A stretch of DNA of 64,000 bases from Rugalucina vietnamica (Eukaryota > Mollusca > Bivalvia > Lucinida > Lucinidae). The stretch spans positions 2,192,501-2,256,500 of the forward strand of contig OZ024869.1 in assembly GCA_964017185.1 (NCBI GenBank), given 5' to 3'. The position numbers and the translations under genes are program-made. Shown here piece after piece: positions 46,541 through 58,270 of the stretch. The number at the start of each line of letters is the position of its first letter. The stretch's first letter is position 1. The notes below the pieces were generated by a model. It saw only the letters and a list, made by a program, of their open reading frames with translations. It made no database searches and was not told where the DNA came from.

Positions 46541-47788
46541 GAACTCATGCTGTCTACACTGTCCTGATTATGAACTCATGCTGTCTACACTGTCCTGATT
46601 ACCTATTACAATATTAGGAACTCATGTCACTTACACTGTCCTGATTACCTATTACAGTATTAGAACTAATGCTGTCTACTGTCTACACTGTCCTGATTAC
46701 CTATTACAGTATTAGAACTCATGCTTTCTACTGTCTACACTGTCCTGATTACCTATTACAGTATTAGAACTCATGCTGTCTACTGCCTATACTGTCCTGA
46801 TTACCTATTACAGTATTAGGGAATCATGCTGTCTACACTGTCCTGATTACATGCTATAGAATTAGGAATGCATCCTGATTACATATTGCAGTATAAGGAA
46901 CTCATGTCTCTTACACTGTCCTGATTACCTATTACAGTATTAGAACTCATGCTGTCTACTGCCTACACTGTCCTGATTACCTATTACAGTATTAGGAACT
47001 CATGCTGTCTACACTGTCCTGATTATCTATTGCAGTATTAGGAACTCATGTCACTTTCACTGCCCTGATTACCTATTACAGTATTAGGGAATCATGCTGT
47101 CTACACTGTCCTGATTACCTATTACAGTATTAGAACTCATGCTGTCTACACTGTCCTGATTACGGAACTCATGCTGTCTACACTGTCCTGATTACCTATT
47201 ACAGTATTATAACTCATGCTGTCTACACTGTCCTGATTACCTATTACAGTATTATAACTCATGCTGTCTACACTGTCCTGATTACATATTACAGTATCAG
47301 GAACTCATGCTGTCTACACTGTCCTGATTACCTATTACAGTATTAGGAAATCATGCTGTCTACAAATTACCTATTACAGTATTAGGAAATCATGCTGTCT
47401 ACACTGTCCTGATTACCTATTACAGTATTAGAACTCATGCTGTCTACACTGTCCTGATTACCTATTACAGTATTAGGAACTCATGCTGTCTACACTTTTC
47501 TGATTACATATTACAGTATCAGGAACTCATGCTGTCTACACTGTCCTGATTACCAATTACAGTATTAAGAAATCATGCTGTCTACACTGTCCTGATAACC
47601 TATTACAGTATTAGGAAATCATGCTGTCTACACTGTCCTGATTACCTATTACAGTATTAGGAACTCATGCTGTCTACACTTTTCTGATTACCTATTACAG
47701 TATCAGGAACTCATGCTGTCTACACTGTCCTGATTACCTATTACAGTATTAGGAAATCATGCTGTCTACACTGTCCTGATTACCTATT
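46541..47788. repeat. 46-bp minisatellite, block 1
   Basis: About 27 units of GGAACTCATGCTGTCTACAC plus TGTCCTGATTACCTATTACA plus GTATTA. Some units are short: GTCCTGATTATGAACTC (46560) joins two units with 16 bases lost. Confidence 0.93.
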
Positions 47789-48004
47789 CTTACGAATATG
47801 AAAATTCGTAACTAAGAGATGATGCATAGTTTGAAAAAATTCCACGTCACTGATGGGATTTGAACCCTGTCCGCTGGGGTAGAAATCCAATGCTCTAACC
47901 ACTGATCCAAAGAGTCGACTCCCTGACACTGTATGTCAGAGATTGTACTTATATGATACATTGTATCGAATAGCTGTACTATTTATAGAAGCTATGCATC
48001 ATGT
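47789..48004 (-). mobile_element. tRNA-derived SINE S4, copy 1 (5' truncated)
   Basis: On the minus strand TCAGTGGTTAGAGCATTGG (A-box side) and GGGTTCAAATCCCATCAG (B box) form a tRNA-like core. About 70 bases follow the core (TTTTTTCAAACTATGCATC) to the end at TACGAATTTTCATATTCG. It abuts the minisatellite at ATTACCTATT. The far end is missing relative to copy 3. Confidence 0.75.
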
Positions 48005-49329
48005 GTCCATGGACCCCAAAGATAATGTTTTAATGAGGTTTACCTGTACTTGATCAGTTTGGCCTGGCTGCATGGCCTTGTCTATCTATACCTTCAATCA
48101 AACACTAGGTGTCATAAAGTTGCCAAGATAAAGGCAAAACTTGCAATAATTTTGTTTAGTCTGAGACCTTTTAATTAAACTTTCTGTTTTATTCCAGCAC
48201 AGCTTTGGTCCAAATTGCAAGGAGGAGAAATGCCTGGCACCAGGATCATCACAATAAAATGTTTGTTTAGTAGGATAGTAAAAGAGTTTTATTGATGTAA
48301 GATGGTGCAGTTTTAATTCATAACTTCCTCATATTCTGAATACAGCACCTCCCACAGTAAATCAATCCATGCTGTTTTAATTAACCTTTTTTTTCATCTT
48401 CAAAACAAGGAAACAAAAAAATAAGAACTTCTGTTTGGCTGCACCATAAAGTTTATCACTGCACACTAAACAATTATGGATTCTGGATTGATTTGGTTAT
48501 AGCTTAAAGTCAGAGACAACAATTTTTCAGTCAAGTTTGGATGGCGCCACTACTTCCTGGGTGTCAACCTGTACAAACTACATGGAGCTTACGGAGTCTT
48601 GTTCCAAAAAACTACATGGAAAGGAACCCAGGACCTCTCACTTCGAGGTCAGGCTGTACTCCACCACTAGGCCACCTTATTGTATCTTTGAAAACTTGGG
48701 AGGTTTTACACAAATTGTAGACTTTTAATGCAGACTAGAGCCAATCTATTCTGGAATGCCATTTATCCACCATGCCTCATTTGCAACCAGAGGTATGGGC
48801 ACCTGACGCTGATGCATCTCAAACATACAGCCATGCCTCCAGACAAACTTAAATCATTATATTAATGAAATAAATTTTTGATGCTCATTTACTGCATGTG
48901 TTAAAAGTTTGATCCAGACAGTTATTCTGAAAGAATTTAATGCAATACATGAGAAGTGAGAATTAGTGCTCCTCCCCCTACTTTCATGTATAATCCCCAG
49001 CAGATCTCGCCTAGCAGGATGTTTATGGTTCATCTAAATCCATGGAATCATAAAAACAACTTTATAATCAGACTCAAATGCTCCAAGGGATTTTGTGCTT
49101 TACTAATTACCTCAAAGCAAAACACCAGAAAAAGTATATATGTTTACCTAAATAATGTTAAAGAAACAGAAAAAATTCCAGGCTAAGGGTTCTGCTGGTC
49201 CCAAAGCATGGACACTACCAAAGTATATCTGAATACTTTTGTGAACCTTTGCTTTCGTCAACACACCTGAGCAATCAGTTTATAAGTTCTTGGTGCAGAT
49301 TTATTTGTCAGTGACAGACAACTTTACTA
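48005..49329. other. Intergenic with decayed S1 SINE
   Basis: At 48505-48683 CAACAATTTTTCAGTCAAG, CTACTTCCTGGGTGTCAACC and CACCACTAGGCCACC identify a decayed minus-strand S1. The remaining sequence shows nothing. Confidence 0.5.
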
Positions 49330-49548
49330 CTTTCTGGACACTGGAGGGCCTGATTTTTGCATAGGTGAAAACAGGGGTGCAGATCAGCTTTTGCAGTAAC
49401 TGCTCAGCTGATCGGCATCTTTGTTTTCGCAACATGGATTGTACAATCTCTCTACTTGCTAAATACAAAGTTTTGAGCCTCTGGCTATGTTCTGTGGCTG
49501 TACAGCCCAGTTTGTATCTGGCCTGATCTGAGACCCGGAAGATGAACA
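49330..49548 (+). mobile_element. Decayed family A MITE
   Basis: TTTTTGCATAGGTGAAAACA, GCAGATCAGCTTTTGCAG, TAACTGCTCAGCTGATCG, GGATTGTACAATC, GGCTGTACAGCCC in family order, plus orientation. The stem is of the older CTG..CAG type. Confidence 0.65.
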
Positions 49549-50280
49549 TTCTTTATACCATTTTAATTGATTTTATTATATTCTGCTCATGCAGATTATG
49601 GTGAATTCACTATCTATTGCTAGGGATATTTGTATTTGTATGTATGGTGATAATCCTGTCCTTGGATTCTATGCCAATAAATTATTTGATTTGATTATTT
49701 GATCTTGTGTCACATGTTGCAAAGTGAGAATGATGCTCTCTTTGTGAATGGAAATGCTGATAACATTGTTTTCTATTCCCAACAGTTACTATTTTCTCAT
49801 GTTAATAGAAGACCCCAGGTACACTGATGCCAAAACTGCCACAGCATGATCATAATGAAAAGTCTTATTATCTCATTACAAACTACAGTGGCAGTCCTAC
49901 AATAGTTTGTGTTGTAAGCAGCCATTAAACCCTACATTCCATGTGTGTCTGTCCATTAATAGTGCATTCTATACAAATAATGGGCCCACAAAATATGACA
50001 AAAATCCCAGAAAACACTGAGCTGAAAATCTGAGTAAATCAAGAACACATGAAAAGTAGAATTCAAGACAATGATATAATAATATCTGGAAATTCCATAT
50101 TCAAAGGAGGCAACAGTAAACAGTGGCAAATTTAATTGAAAGAGACATATTACTAAACAGGCGCTGCTTCTTGTTTTCTTGTGAGGTAACACACCAAAAA
50201 GAACCACTACTGGCCCTGTAAGACAGTTAGTGCCAACCTTATGCATGGTCCAGTTAGAAGCACAAAATACACTTGACCAT
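49549..50280. other. Intergenic, nothing recognised
   Basis: AT-rich. Confidence 0.4.
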
Positions 50281-50472
50281 TGATTACCTGTTACTATATT
50301 AGGAACTCATGCTACCTACACTACCCTAATTACCTGTTAAAGTCTAAGAAACACATATGACATAGATTACCTGTTACAGCATTTGGAACTCATGTAATCT
50401 ACACTGTCTTGATTCCCTGTACAGTATTAGGAACTCATGCTGTCTACACTGCCCCGATAGCCTGTTACAGGA
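50281..50472. repeat. 46-bp minisatellite, block 2 (diverged)
   Basis: Degenerate units such as TTAGGAACTCATGCTACCTA and GGAACTCATGTAATCTACAC. This is an edge block. It ends in CCTGTTACAGGA, the left copy of the target duplication of the next SINE. Confidence 0.75.
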
Positions 50473-50724
50473 TTTTTTTTTTTTTTTGATTCAGTTTTAT
50501 GTCCCTTTCAAGCTTTTTCACTCATATCGAGATGAATCAATGGGTAGGTAGGGCGAAAACCGGAGTACCCGGGGAAAAACCACCTGACACACCCGCAAGC
50601 AGAACATGGCTTGTCTCACATATGAATTCGTGCCCCGTGCGAGGCGCGAACCCACATCGGTGAGATGATCGAATGATCAAGAGCACTGAAGTCAGCGACC
50701 TTAACCACTCGGCCACGGGGGCCG
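50473..50724 (-). mobile_element. tRNA-derived SINE S2 inserted in minisatellite
   Basis: Minus-strand S2: T-run tail at left, head (complement of CACTCGGCCACGGGGGCC) at right. Target duplication CCTGTTACAGGA (50461-50472) and CCTGTTACATGA (50725-50736), one mismatch, both minisatellite sequence. Confidence 0.9.
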
Positions 50725-50736
50725 CCTGTTACATGA

Positions 50737-51400
50737 TTAGGAACTCATGTCATCTACACTGTCTTCATTACTTATAATCACAGTGTTAGGGACTTATGCT
50801 GTCTACACTGTCCTGATTACCTATTACAGTATTAGGAACTCATGTCACTTTCACTGCCCTGATTACCTATTATAGTATAAGGAACTCATGCTGTCTACAC
50901 TGTCCTGATTACCTATTACAGTATTAGGAACTCATGCTGTCTACAATATCCTAATTACCTATTACAATATTAGGAACTCATGCTGTCTACACTGTCCTGA
51001 TTACCCATTACAATATTAGGAACTCATGCTGTCTACACTGTCCTTATTACCTATTACAGTATTAGGAACTCATGTCACTTTCACTGCCCTGATTACCTAT
51101 TATAGTATAAGGAACTCATGCTGTCTACACTGTCCTGATTACCTATTACAGTATTAGGAACTCATGCTGTCTACAATATCCTAATTACCTATTACAATAT
51201 TAGGAACTCATGCTGTCTACACTGTCCTTATTACCTATTACAGTATTAGGAACTCATGTCACTTTCACTGCCCTGATTACCTATTATAGTATAAGGAACT
51301 TGTGCTGTCTACACTGTCCTGATCACCTATTACAGTATTAGGAAATCATGCTGTCTACACTGTCCTGATTACCTATTACAGTATTAGGAACTCATGTCAC
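50737..51400. repeat. 46-bp minisatellite, block 3 with higher-order repeat
   Basis: About 14 units. A five-unit block is repeated: the series CTCATGTCACTTTCACTGCC, TTATAGTATAAGG, ACAATATCCTAATTACC occurs at about 50836-50960 and again at 51067-51195, with a further partial set from 51248. Confidence 0.9.
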
Positions 51401-51403
51401 TTA

Positions 51404-52146
51404 AGTCGTATCACATGCGCCAAAAATACACGTGTGTAAATATACTCCGGTGTGCAAATTTTACTCGGGGGTAAGCAAATGGCGCATGCGAACGCAAATA
51501 CACACCAGAGTATATTTACATATGGGTAAATTTACTCCTGGGTCTGACCAGATGCAAATTTTATTTTTACAAATACACACGTGTAAATTTACTATTTTAT
51601 CCCATGTGAACGCAAAGTAAAATTTACCCATGAGTATTTTTATTTCAAGTCAATATTCTGCTTTTAGATAAATTTTCACATTTTTGTTTCATAACTGATT
51701 ATATGACAGTTCCTGAAACTGTGTAAATTGTTGCTAAATAAGAGTTTATTGCCATTCATCACATTTTAGATCATATTGAGTGCAAACAGCCACACTATTT
51801 CTTCATCATTCTTGGGGCATTTTAACAGTAATTCCTTGTGAAAGGATGATAAAAGGGAACTGTATTACTACTAAGATTATGCCTGACCATAACAGGATTC
51901 TCCTCTGCTGCCAAAGTCTACAAGAACACCTTGAAGCAGCCTCTTCTTGTTTTGCAAATACAGAAAACTTAAATGAATATGTTTTAATCCAGAAATGATA
52001 AATTTGCATACAAAAATACTCCTGGTGATAAAACCCATATGCGAACGCAATTTAAATTTACTCACAGGTTGATTTACACACCGGAGTATATTTACACACC
52101 GGAGTATATTTACACGCGTGTATTTTTTGTGCATGCGAATTGGACT
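51404..52146. mobile_element. 743-bp Harbinger-like element, TTA duplication
   Basis: Left end AGTCGTATCACATGCGCC followed by AAAATACACGTGTGTAAATA; right end, inverted, AGTCCAATTCGCATGCAC then AAAATACACGCGTGTAAATA. These ~47-bp imperfect TIRs are flanked by TTA at 51401-51403 and 52147-52149. PIF/Harbinger elements duplicate TWA, so TTA fits. Further CCGGAGTATATTTACAC motifs repeat next to both ends. It sits in the minisatellite (GTCACTTA before, TTACACTTTTCTG after). The 72-residue internal frame is not a transposase. Confidence 0.82.
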
Positions 52147-52169
52147 TTACACTTTTCTGATTACCTATT

Positions 52170-52771
52170 CTTATGAATATAAAAATTTGTAACTAAGAGA
52201 TGATGCATAGTTTGAAAAAATCCCACGTCCCAGATGGAATTTGAACCCAGTCTGCCGGGGTAGAAATCCAATGCTCTAACCACTGAGCCAAAGAGTCGAC
52301 TCCCTGACGCAGTATGTCAGAGATTGTACCTAAAGGATACATTGTATCGAATAGCTGTGCTATTTATAGAAGCTATGCACCATGTGATCTCGAATGAATG
52401 AGTGGTGGGATGGGACATAACACACCCCCATTTTGAGAAAGTAATCATTTATTATGATAACGAGAAAGTCATTTTTATGACTAAATGACTCAAATGGTCC
52501 ATCCAGGACAAGCCCCCATCTTACAAATATGAATATTCATAACTAAGAGATGATCTATAGTTTGAAAAAATCTCACGTCCCTGATGGGATTCAAACCCGG
52601 TCCACCAGGATAGAAATCCAGTGCTCTAACCACTGAGCCAAAGAGTCGACTCCCTGACGCAGCATGTCAGAGATTGTACTTATAGGATACATTGTATCAA
52701 ATAACTGCTATTTATAGAAGCTGTGTATCATGATATAAATCTCGAATGAATGGGTAGTGCGATGGGACATA
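52170..52771 (-). mobile_element. tandem pair of S4 SINEs
   Basis: Copy 2 (52170 to about 52425) and copy 3 (52520-52771) lie in the same orientation, joined by ~95 bp (TAATCATTTATTATGATAAC). Both have the tRNA-like core (AACCACTGAGCCAAAGAGTC complement; TTTGAACCCAGTC or TTCAAACCCGGTC complement). Both extend ~130 bp upstream of the tRNA-like core (to GATGGGACATAA), so the promoter core is internal. CTATT on both sides (left ATTACCTATT, right AACTATTACAG) marks insertion in the minisatellite. Confidence 0.7.
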
Positions 52772-53240
52772 AAACTATTACAGTATTAGGAACTCATGCT
52801 GTCCACACTGTCCTGATTACCTATTACAGTATTAGGAACTCATGCTGTCTACACTGTCCTAATTACCTATTACAATATTAGGAACTCATGCTGTCTACAC
52901 TGTCCTAATTACCTATTACAGTATTAGGAACTCATGCTGTCTACACTGTCCTAATTACCTATTACAATATTAGGAACTCATGCTGTCTACACTGTCCTAA
53001 TTACCTATTACAGTATTAGGAACTCATGCTGTCTACACTGTCCTAATTACCTATTACAGTATTAGGAACTCATGCTGTCTACACTGTCCTGATTACCTAT
53101 TACAGTATTAGGAACTCATGCTGTCTACACTGTCCTTATTACCTATTATAGTGTAAGGAACTTATGCTGTCTACACTCTCTTGATTACCTATTACAGTAT
53201 TAGGAACTCATTGCTGTCTACACTGTCCTAATTACCTATT
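52772..53240. repeat. 46-bp minisatellite, block 4
   Basis: About 10 very uniform units alternating CCTGATTACC and CCTAATTACC variants. Ends in AATTACCTATT, the left target duplication of the LINE. Confidence 0.92.
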
Positions 53241-56200
53241 TCAGGTCAGGTCAGTTTAACTGCTACTGTAACATGTAATCAGTACTACCTGTTGTCATGC
53301 GGTGCAGATGGGGCTCGTTAGCCTTGGAAGGCAACTCATCTAGGAGTTAAGCTAGTTCTCTACACAAAAATCTAGCTGGGCAGGGGGAACTCATTAGTCT
53401 TGGTTGACAGTCCTCCTAGGAGTTTACAGGTCTCTAAACAAAACCTAAGGAAGGGTAGATGGAGCTCTTCAGCTGTGGCCAGCAATTCATCTGGGAGAAG
53501 GAAACTCCAAAATCAAACCTGTGTGTCTGGATATGCCTAGTCCAGATATGCAAAGACTGTTTCGGTAGATGGAGCGGAAGAAATCACCTGATTCAACGGT
53601 TCAGAAAGCGATACAGCAACATGTTGTGGAACATGCAAAGCGTGACAAGGCACTAAAGATGTTACGGTCATCCACTGCATCCAAACCCAACTCCAGACGT
53701 CTTGACCTGTGTCTTGCCTCTGGGCGCAGCTGGGCGAGGACTAGAGAGTGAGGTTGACGTTGCGCACCTCTTCCTCACTATAATCCAATTTCATAGCGCA
53801 TGTCATCTTATTTCTCAACACACAAGCACTTGCACACACAACAATTTCATCACACTTGCACCCACATACCTACAAAGTCCTGTGGCGATGGGCGAGTGGT
53901 GAAGCAGCAGGTGTAGGACACACTGGGAGCTGTAGTTGCAGACCTGCACACAGGCGGCTCAGTTCTAATGGTCGCTTTCTGTGAGGAGAAGCAGTAAGCA
54001 GAATTCGGCAGTCGGCTGAGCGACTGAGCAGACCTATTTAGGACCGCACTGCTCACCCCCGTAGCATGGGGAAGGGGCTAGAAAAGGTGCCCTAAACAAT
54101 TGCCTGCTTCAAACCCCCTGGCTGGTTAACCGCGATCAGCGGGGATCCCCTTAAGCGGTCGAAATACAAAGAAAAAAGCTAGAGTAATTCCCTTACGGAT
54201 TGGCGCATGGAATGTGCGTACTTTAATGGACAATGCTGAGTCAGATAGACCACAGCGTAGAACGGCCCTTGTGGGCAGAGAACTTGGGAGGTATGATATA
54301 CAGATAGCTGCATTGAGTGAGACTCGGTTCGCAGATGTTGGGGAGATCAAAGAAGTTGGTGCTGGATACACCTTCTTCTGGAGTGGACGCAAAAGTGAAG
54401 AGAGGCGTGAAGCAGGAGTTGGCTTTGCCATCAAAACAGAACTTGTTGGTAAGCTGTCAGGATTGCCAAAAGGCATTAATGACCGTCTAATGACATTGAG
54501 ACTTCCTCTGTCAGGCAATAAACATGCAACTATTGTCAGTGCATGCTTATGCACCCACAATGACCAATCCAGATGAGGTCAAGGACAAGTTCTATGATGA
54601 CCTAGACAATGTTATTTCTGCAACACCCCGCACAGACAAGCTTATCCTTCTTGGCGACTTTAATGCCAGAGTGGGTACAGACCACCAGACCTGGGAAGGA
54701 GTTATAGGTCCAGAAGGGGTTGGAAAGTGCAACAGCAATGGTCTCTTGCTTCTCAGGAAGTGTGCTGAACATGACCTTCTAATCACCAACACAGTCTTCC
54801 GTCTACCTAATAGGAACAAAACATCCTGGATGCATCCCCGTTCCAAACACTGGCATCTCATAGACTATGTCATAGTGCGGAGAACAGACAGGCAGGATGT
54901 TAAAGTGACAAAGACTATGTGTGGTGCAGACTGCTGGACAGATCATAGACTGGTTGTCAGCAAACTCAACCTAAGAATACAGCCTGCGAGGCGACCTCAA
55001 GGCAAGAAAGCTCCTAAGAGACTGGATGTCTCAAAGCTGAATAAAGACAGCATGAGACAAGATTTCTTAACAGACATTTGCAACCAACTGGATGCAATGA
55101 ATCTCAGTTCAGAGGACCCCGAAGAAAACTGGACAGTCTTCCATAAAACAGTTCTTTCTTCAGCTGCAAGCACCTTAGGCCATCCATCTCGCAAACATCA
55201 AGACTGGTTTGATGAGAATGATGACGAAATTCAGAGGCTTCTTGAAGAAAAGCACCGATTGCACAAGGCACATCAAGATGATACTAGCTCAGTATCAAAG
55301 AAAGCAGCCTACAGCAACATTTGTAAGACAGTCCAGACCAAGCTTAGGGACATGCAAGATTCCTGGCTGAGGAAGAAAACAGAAGAAATTCAGTCTTTTG
55401 CGGATAGAAAGGACATGAAGAAATTTCATGATGCACTGAAAACCATTTATGGTCCAAAGAGTTCTGGAGCCACCACATTGCTCAGTGCAGATGGAAACAC
55501 TCTTCTCACAGATAAAGAAGCTATCTTGGAAAGGTGGGCAGAACACTTCAGTAGTGTGCTTAATCGACCATCAAGCATCAATGAGGATGCAATCGACAGA
55601 CTTCCACAGATAGAGTGCAATGTTCTGTTAGATGAATTTCCTACCGTTACGGAAACAAGAAAAGCAGTTCAACAACTATCATCTGGCAAAGCCCCAGGTG
55701 CAGATGCAATTCCTGCCGAAGTTTACAAGGCTGGGGGGCTACCCATGGCAGAGAAACTGACAGAGTTGTTTAACTGTATGTGGAGAAAGGAGGCTATCCC
55801 ACAAGAATTTAAGGATGCCTCCATAATCCACCTATACAAGCAGAAAGGAAATCCTCAAGTCTGTGACAATCACAGAGGCATCTCCCTCCTATCAATTGCT
55901 GGGAAGATACTTGCAAAAATTCTGTTGAATCGTCTGAATGTTCATCTTGATCAGACGGGACTTATCCCAGAAAGTCAATGTGGATTCAGAAAAGACAGAG
56001 GGACAATAGACATGATATTCACAGCAAGACAGCTTCAGGAGAAATGCCAAGAACAGAATGTAGATCTATACATGACGTTTGTTGACCTCACCAAAGCTTT
56101 TGACACTGTTAGTCGTGATGGACTCTGGAAAATCATGGCCAAGTTTGGCTGTCCAATGGTGCGGCAGTTTCATGATGGCATGCAGGCACGTGTGCAAAAT

Positions 56201-57431
56201 GATGGAGAGTTCTCTGAACCATTTGAAGTAACAAATGGGGTCAAACAAGGCTGTGTTCTGGCACCAACACTGTTCAGCATGATGTTTTCTGCCATGCTTA
56301 TGGATGCTTTTCAGGACAGTGACACTGGTTTTCCAATCAGGTACCGTTTTGATGGCAACATATTCAACCTCAGAAGGTTGCAAGCCAAAACTAAGGTCCA
56401 GACTGATGTGCTAGATGAGCTCCTCTATGCAGATGATATGGATAAGAATGCCAGCACAGAGGCAAAAATGCAAAGAGCCATGGATCAAGTCTCACAGTCA
56501 TGTGATAACTATGATCTCACAATCAGCACAATCAGCACAAAAAAGACAGAGGTTGTACACCAACCAGCGCCCGGAAAGCCATATAATGAACCAACCATCA
56601 CTGTGAATGGGCAAAAACTGAAAGTTGTTGACAAGTTCACCTACCTGGGAAGCACTCTCTCCAGAGCAGTGCATATTGATGATGAGATCACTGCCAGAAT
56701 TGCAATGGCTAGTGTGGCATTCGGACGACTCCGTGCAAATGTCTGGGAGCGAAATGGAATCAAGCTTGACACCAAGCTGAAAGTCTACCAGGCTGTGGTA
56801 CTGCCAACCCTCTTGTATGCATGTGAGACCTGGACAGTATACCAACGCCATGCAAAGAGACTTAACCATTTCCACTTAAGCTGTTTGAGAAAGTTGTTAA
56901 AAATCAAGTGGCAGGACAAGATTCCAGACACAGAGGTCCTGACGAAAGCAGGGATGCAAAGCATGCATACAGTCTTAAAGCTAGCACAGCTAAGATGGAC
57001 TGGCCATGTTATAAGAATGCCTGATGCGCGACTTCCAAAGAAAGTGGAGAACTACAGGAGGGAAAGCGCTCTCAAGGTGGCCAGAAGAAACGCTACAAAG
57101 ACACCCTCAAAGCCTCTCTGAAGGATTTCGAAATACCAATGGGGTCCTGGGAACAGACTGCACAGGAGCGATCAAAGTGGCGAGGTCTCATCAACAAAGG
57201 AGCAGCTCTTTATGAAAAGAAGAGAATCTGTGAAGCTGAAAGAAAGCGAAGAGAGCGCAAAGCCAAAACAAATGTGCCACCATCAGACTCTATGACATTG
57301 ACTTGCTCTACTTGCAACCGACAGTTTAGAGCCAGAATTGGCCTAGTCAGCCATCAAAGAACTCACCAACACACATCAGCGCTATTCAAGAAATAATGAT
57401 GGTCTTTCTCATTAGTGAGAGACGAACTATC
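53241..57431 (+). mobile_element. RTE-like LINE, nearly complete, 11-bp TSD
   Basis: A 4.19-kb insertion in the 46-bp minisatellite, flanked by AATTACCTATT at 53230-53240 and 57432-57442. The first ~900 bases are a GC-richer leader with two TCAGG repeats at the start and no recognised ORF1; small frames at 53459-53902 have no domain. The coding part follows (54130-57396). The 3' end is CGAACTATC, without poly(A). Defined ends and target duplication indicate a full-length or nearly full-length copy. Confidence 0.92.
54130..57396 (+). pseudogene. LINE endonuclease-reverse transcriptase with C2H2 finger, two frameshifts
   Basis: Piece 1 (54130-54543): start of the APE endonuclease, GAWNVRTL, LSETRFADVGEI, AGVGFAIK; the stop upstream is at 54127 and no in-frame ATG precedes WNVRTL. 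A net +1 shift at 54541-54544 (extra GCAT) moves the frame. Piece 2 (to about 57050): endonuclease GDFNARVG and WTDHRLV, then RT with GKAPGADAIPAEVY, GFRKDRGTIDMIF, FVDLTKAFDT (motif A), GVKQGCVLAPTLF, YADD (motif C). A 9-bp tandem duplication (AATCAGCAC) follows YADD. A second shift near 57030-57045, probably a small deletion, moves the frame again. Piece 3 (about 57050-57396) has the basic end with CSTCNRQF...SHQRTH, a C2H2 finger. Catalytic residues are kept; the frameshifts make it a dead copy. RTE-like by motif order; clade not certain. Confidence 0.88.
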
Positions 57432-58270
57432 AATTACCTATTACAGCATTAGGAACTTATGCTGTCTACACTGTCCTGATTACCTATTACAGTATTAGGA
57501 ACTTATTGCTGTCTACACTGTCCTGATTACCTATTACAGTTTTTGGAACTTGTGTCACTTACACTGTCCTGATTACCTATTACAGTATTAGGAACTAATA
57601 GCTGCCTACACTGTCCTGATAACCTATTACAGAATTAGGAATTCATGTCACTTACACTTTCTTGATTAGCTATTACAGTATTAGGAACTCATGCTGTCTA
57701 CACTGTCCTGATTACCTATTACAGTATTAGGAACTCATGTTGTCTACACTGTCCTTATTACCTATTATAGTATAAGGAACTTATGCTGTCTCCACTGTCC
57801 TGATTATCTATTACAGTATTAGGAACTCATTGCTGTCTACACTGCCCTGATTACCTATTACAGTATTAGGAACTCATGCTGTCTACACTGTCCTTATTAC
57901 CTATTATAGTATAAGGAACTTATGCTGTCTACGCTGTCCTGATTACCTATTACAGTATTAGAAACTGATTGCTGTCTACACTGTCCTTATTACCTATTAC
58001 AGTATTAGGAACTCATGTTCTCTACACTGTCCTTATTACCTATTATAGTATAAGGAACTTATGCTGTCTACACTGTCCTGATTACCTACTACAGTATTAG
58101 GAACTCATTGCTGTCTACACTGTCCTTATTACCTATTATAGTATAAGGAACTTATGCTGTCTACACTGTCTTGATTACCTATTACAGTATTAGGAACTCA
58201 TGCTGTTTACACTGTCCTTATTATCTATTACAGTATTAGGAACTCATGCTGTCTTAACACTATCCTGATT
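57432..58270. repeat. 46-bp minisatellite, block 5
   Basis: About 18 units, with TTATAGTATAAGGAACTTAT and ACTCATTGCTGTC variants that are rare in blocks 1 and 4. The array fades out at CTATCCTGATTACATGTACA. Confidence 0.92.

Noticed and set aside
46541-47788. CRISPR-like array
   Set aside because: Units are contiguous with no unique spacers, and the genome is eukaryotic; it is a minisatellite.
47789-48004. Functional tRNA gene
   Set aside because: Only A/B-box-like parts are tRNA-like; there is no proper acceptor or anticodon stem pairing that I could make, and multiple copies with shared non-tRNA flanks identify a SINE. The same holds for 33218, 39770 and 279.
53459-53902. ORF1 of the RTE-like LINE
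   Set aside because: Three short overlapping frames with no zinc knuckle, coiled coil or RNA-binding motif; RTE-type elements often lack ORF1.
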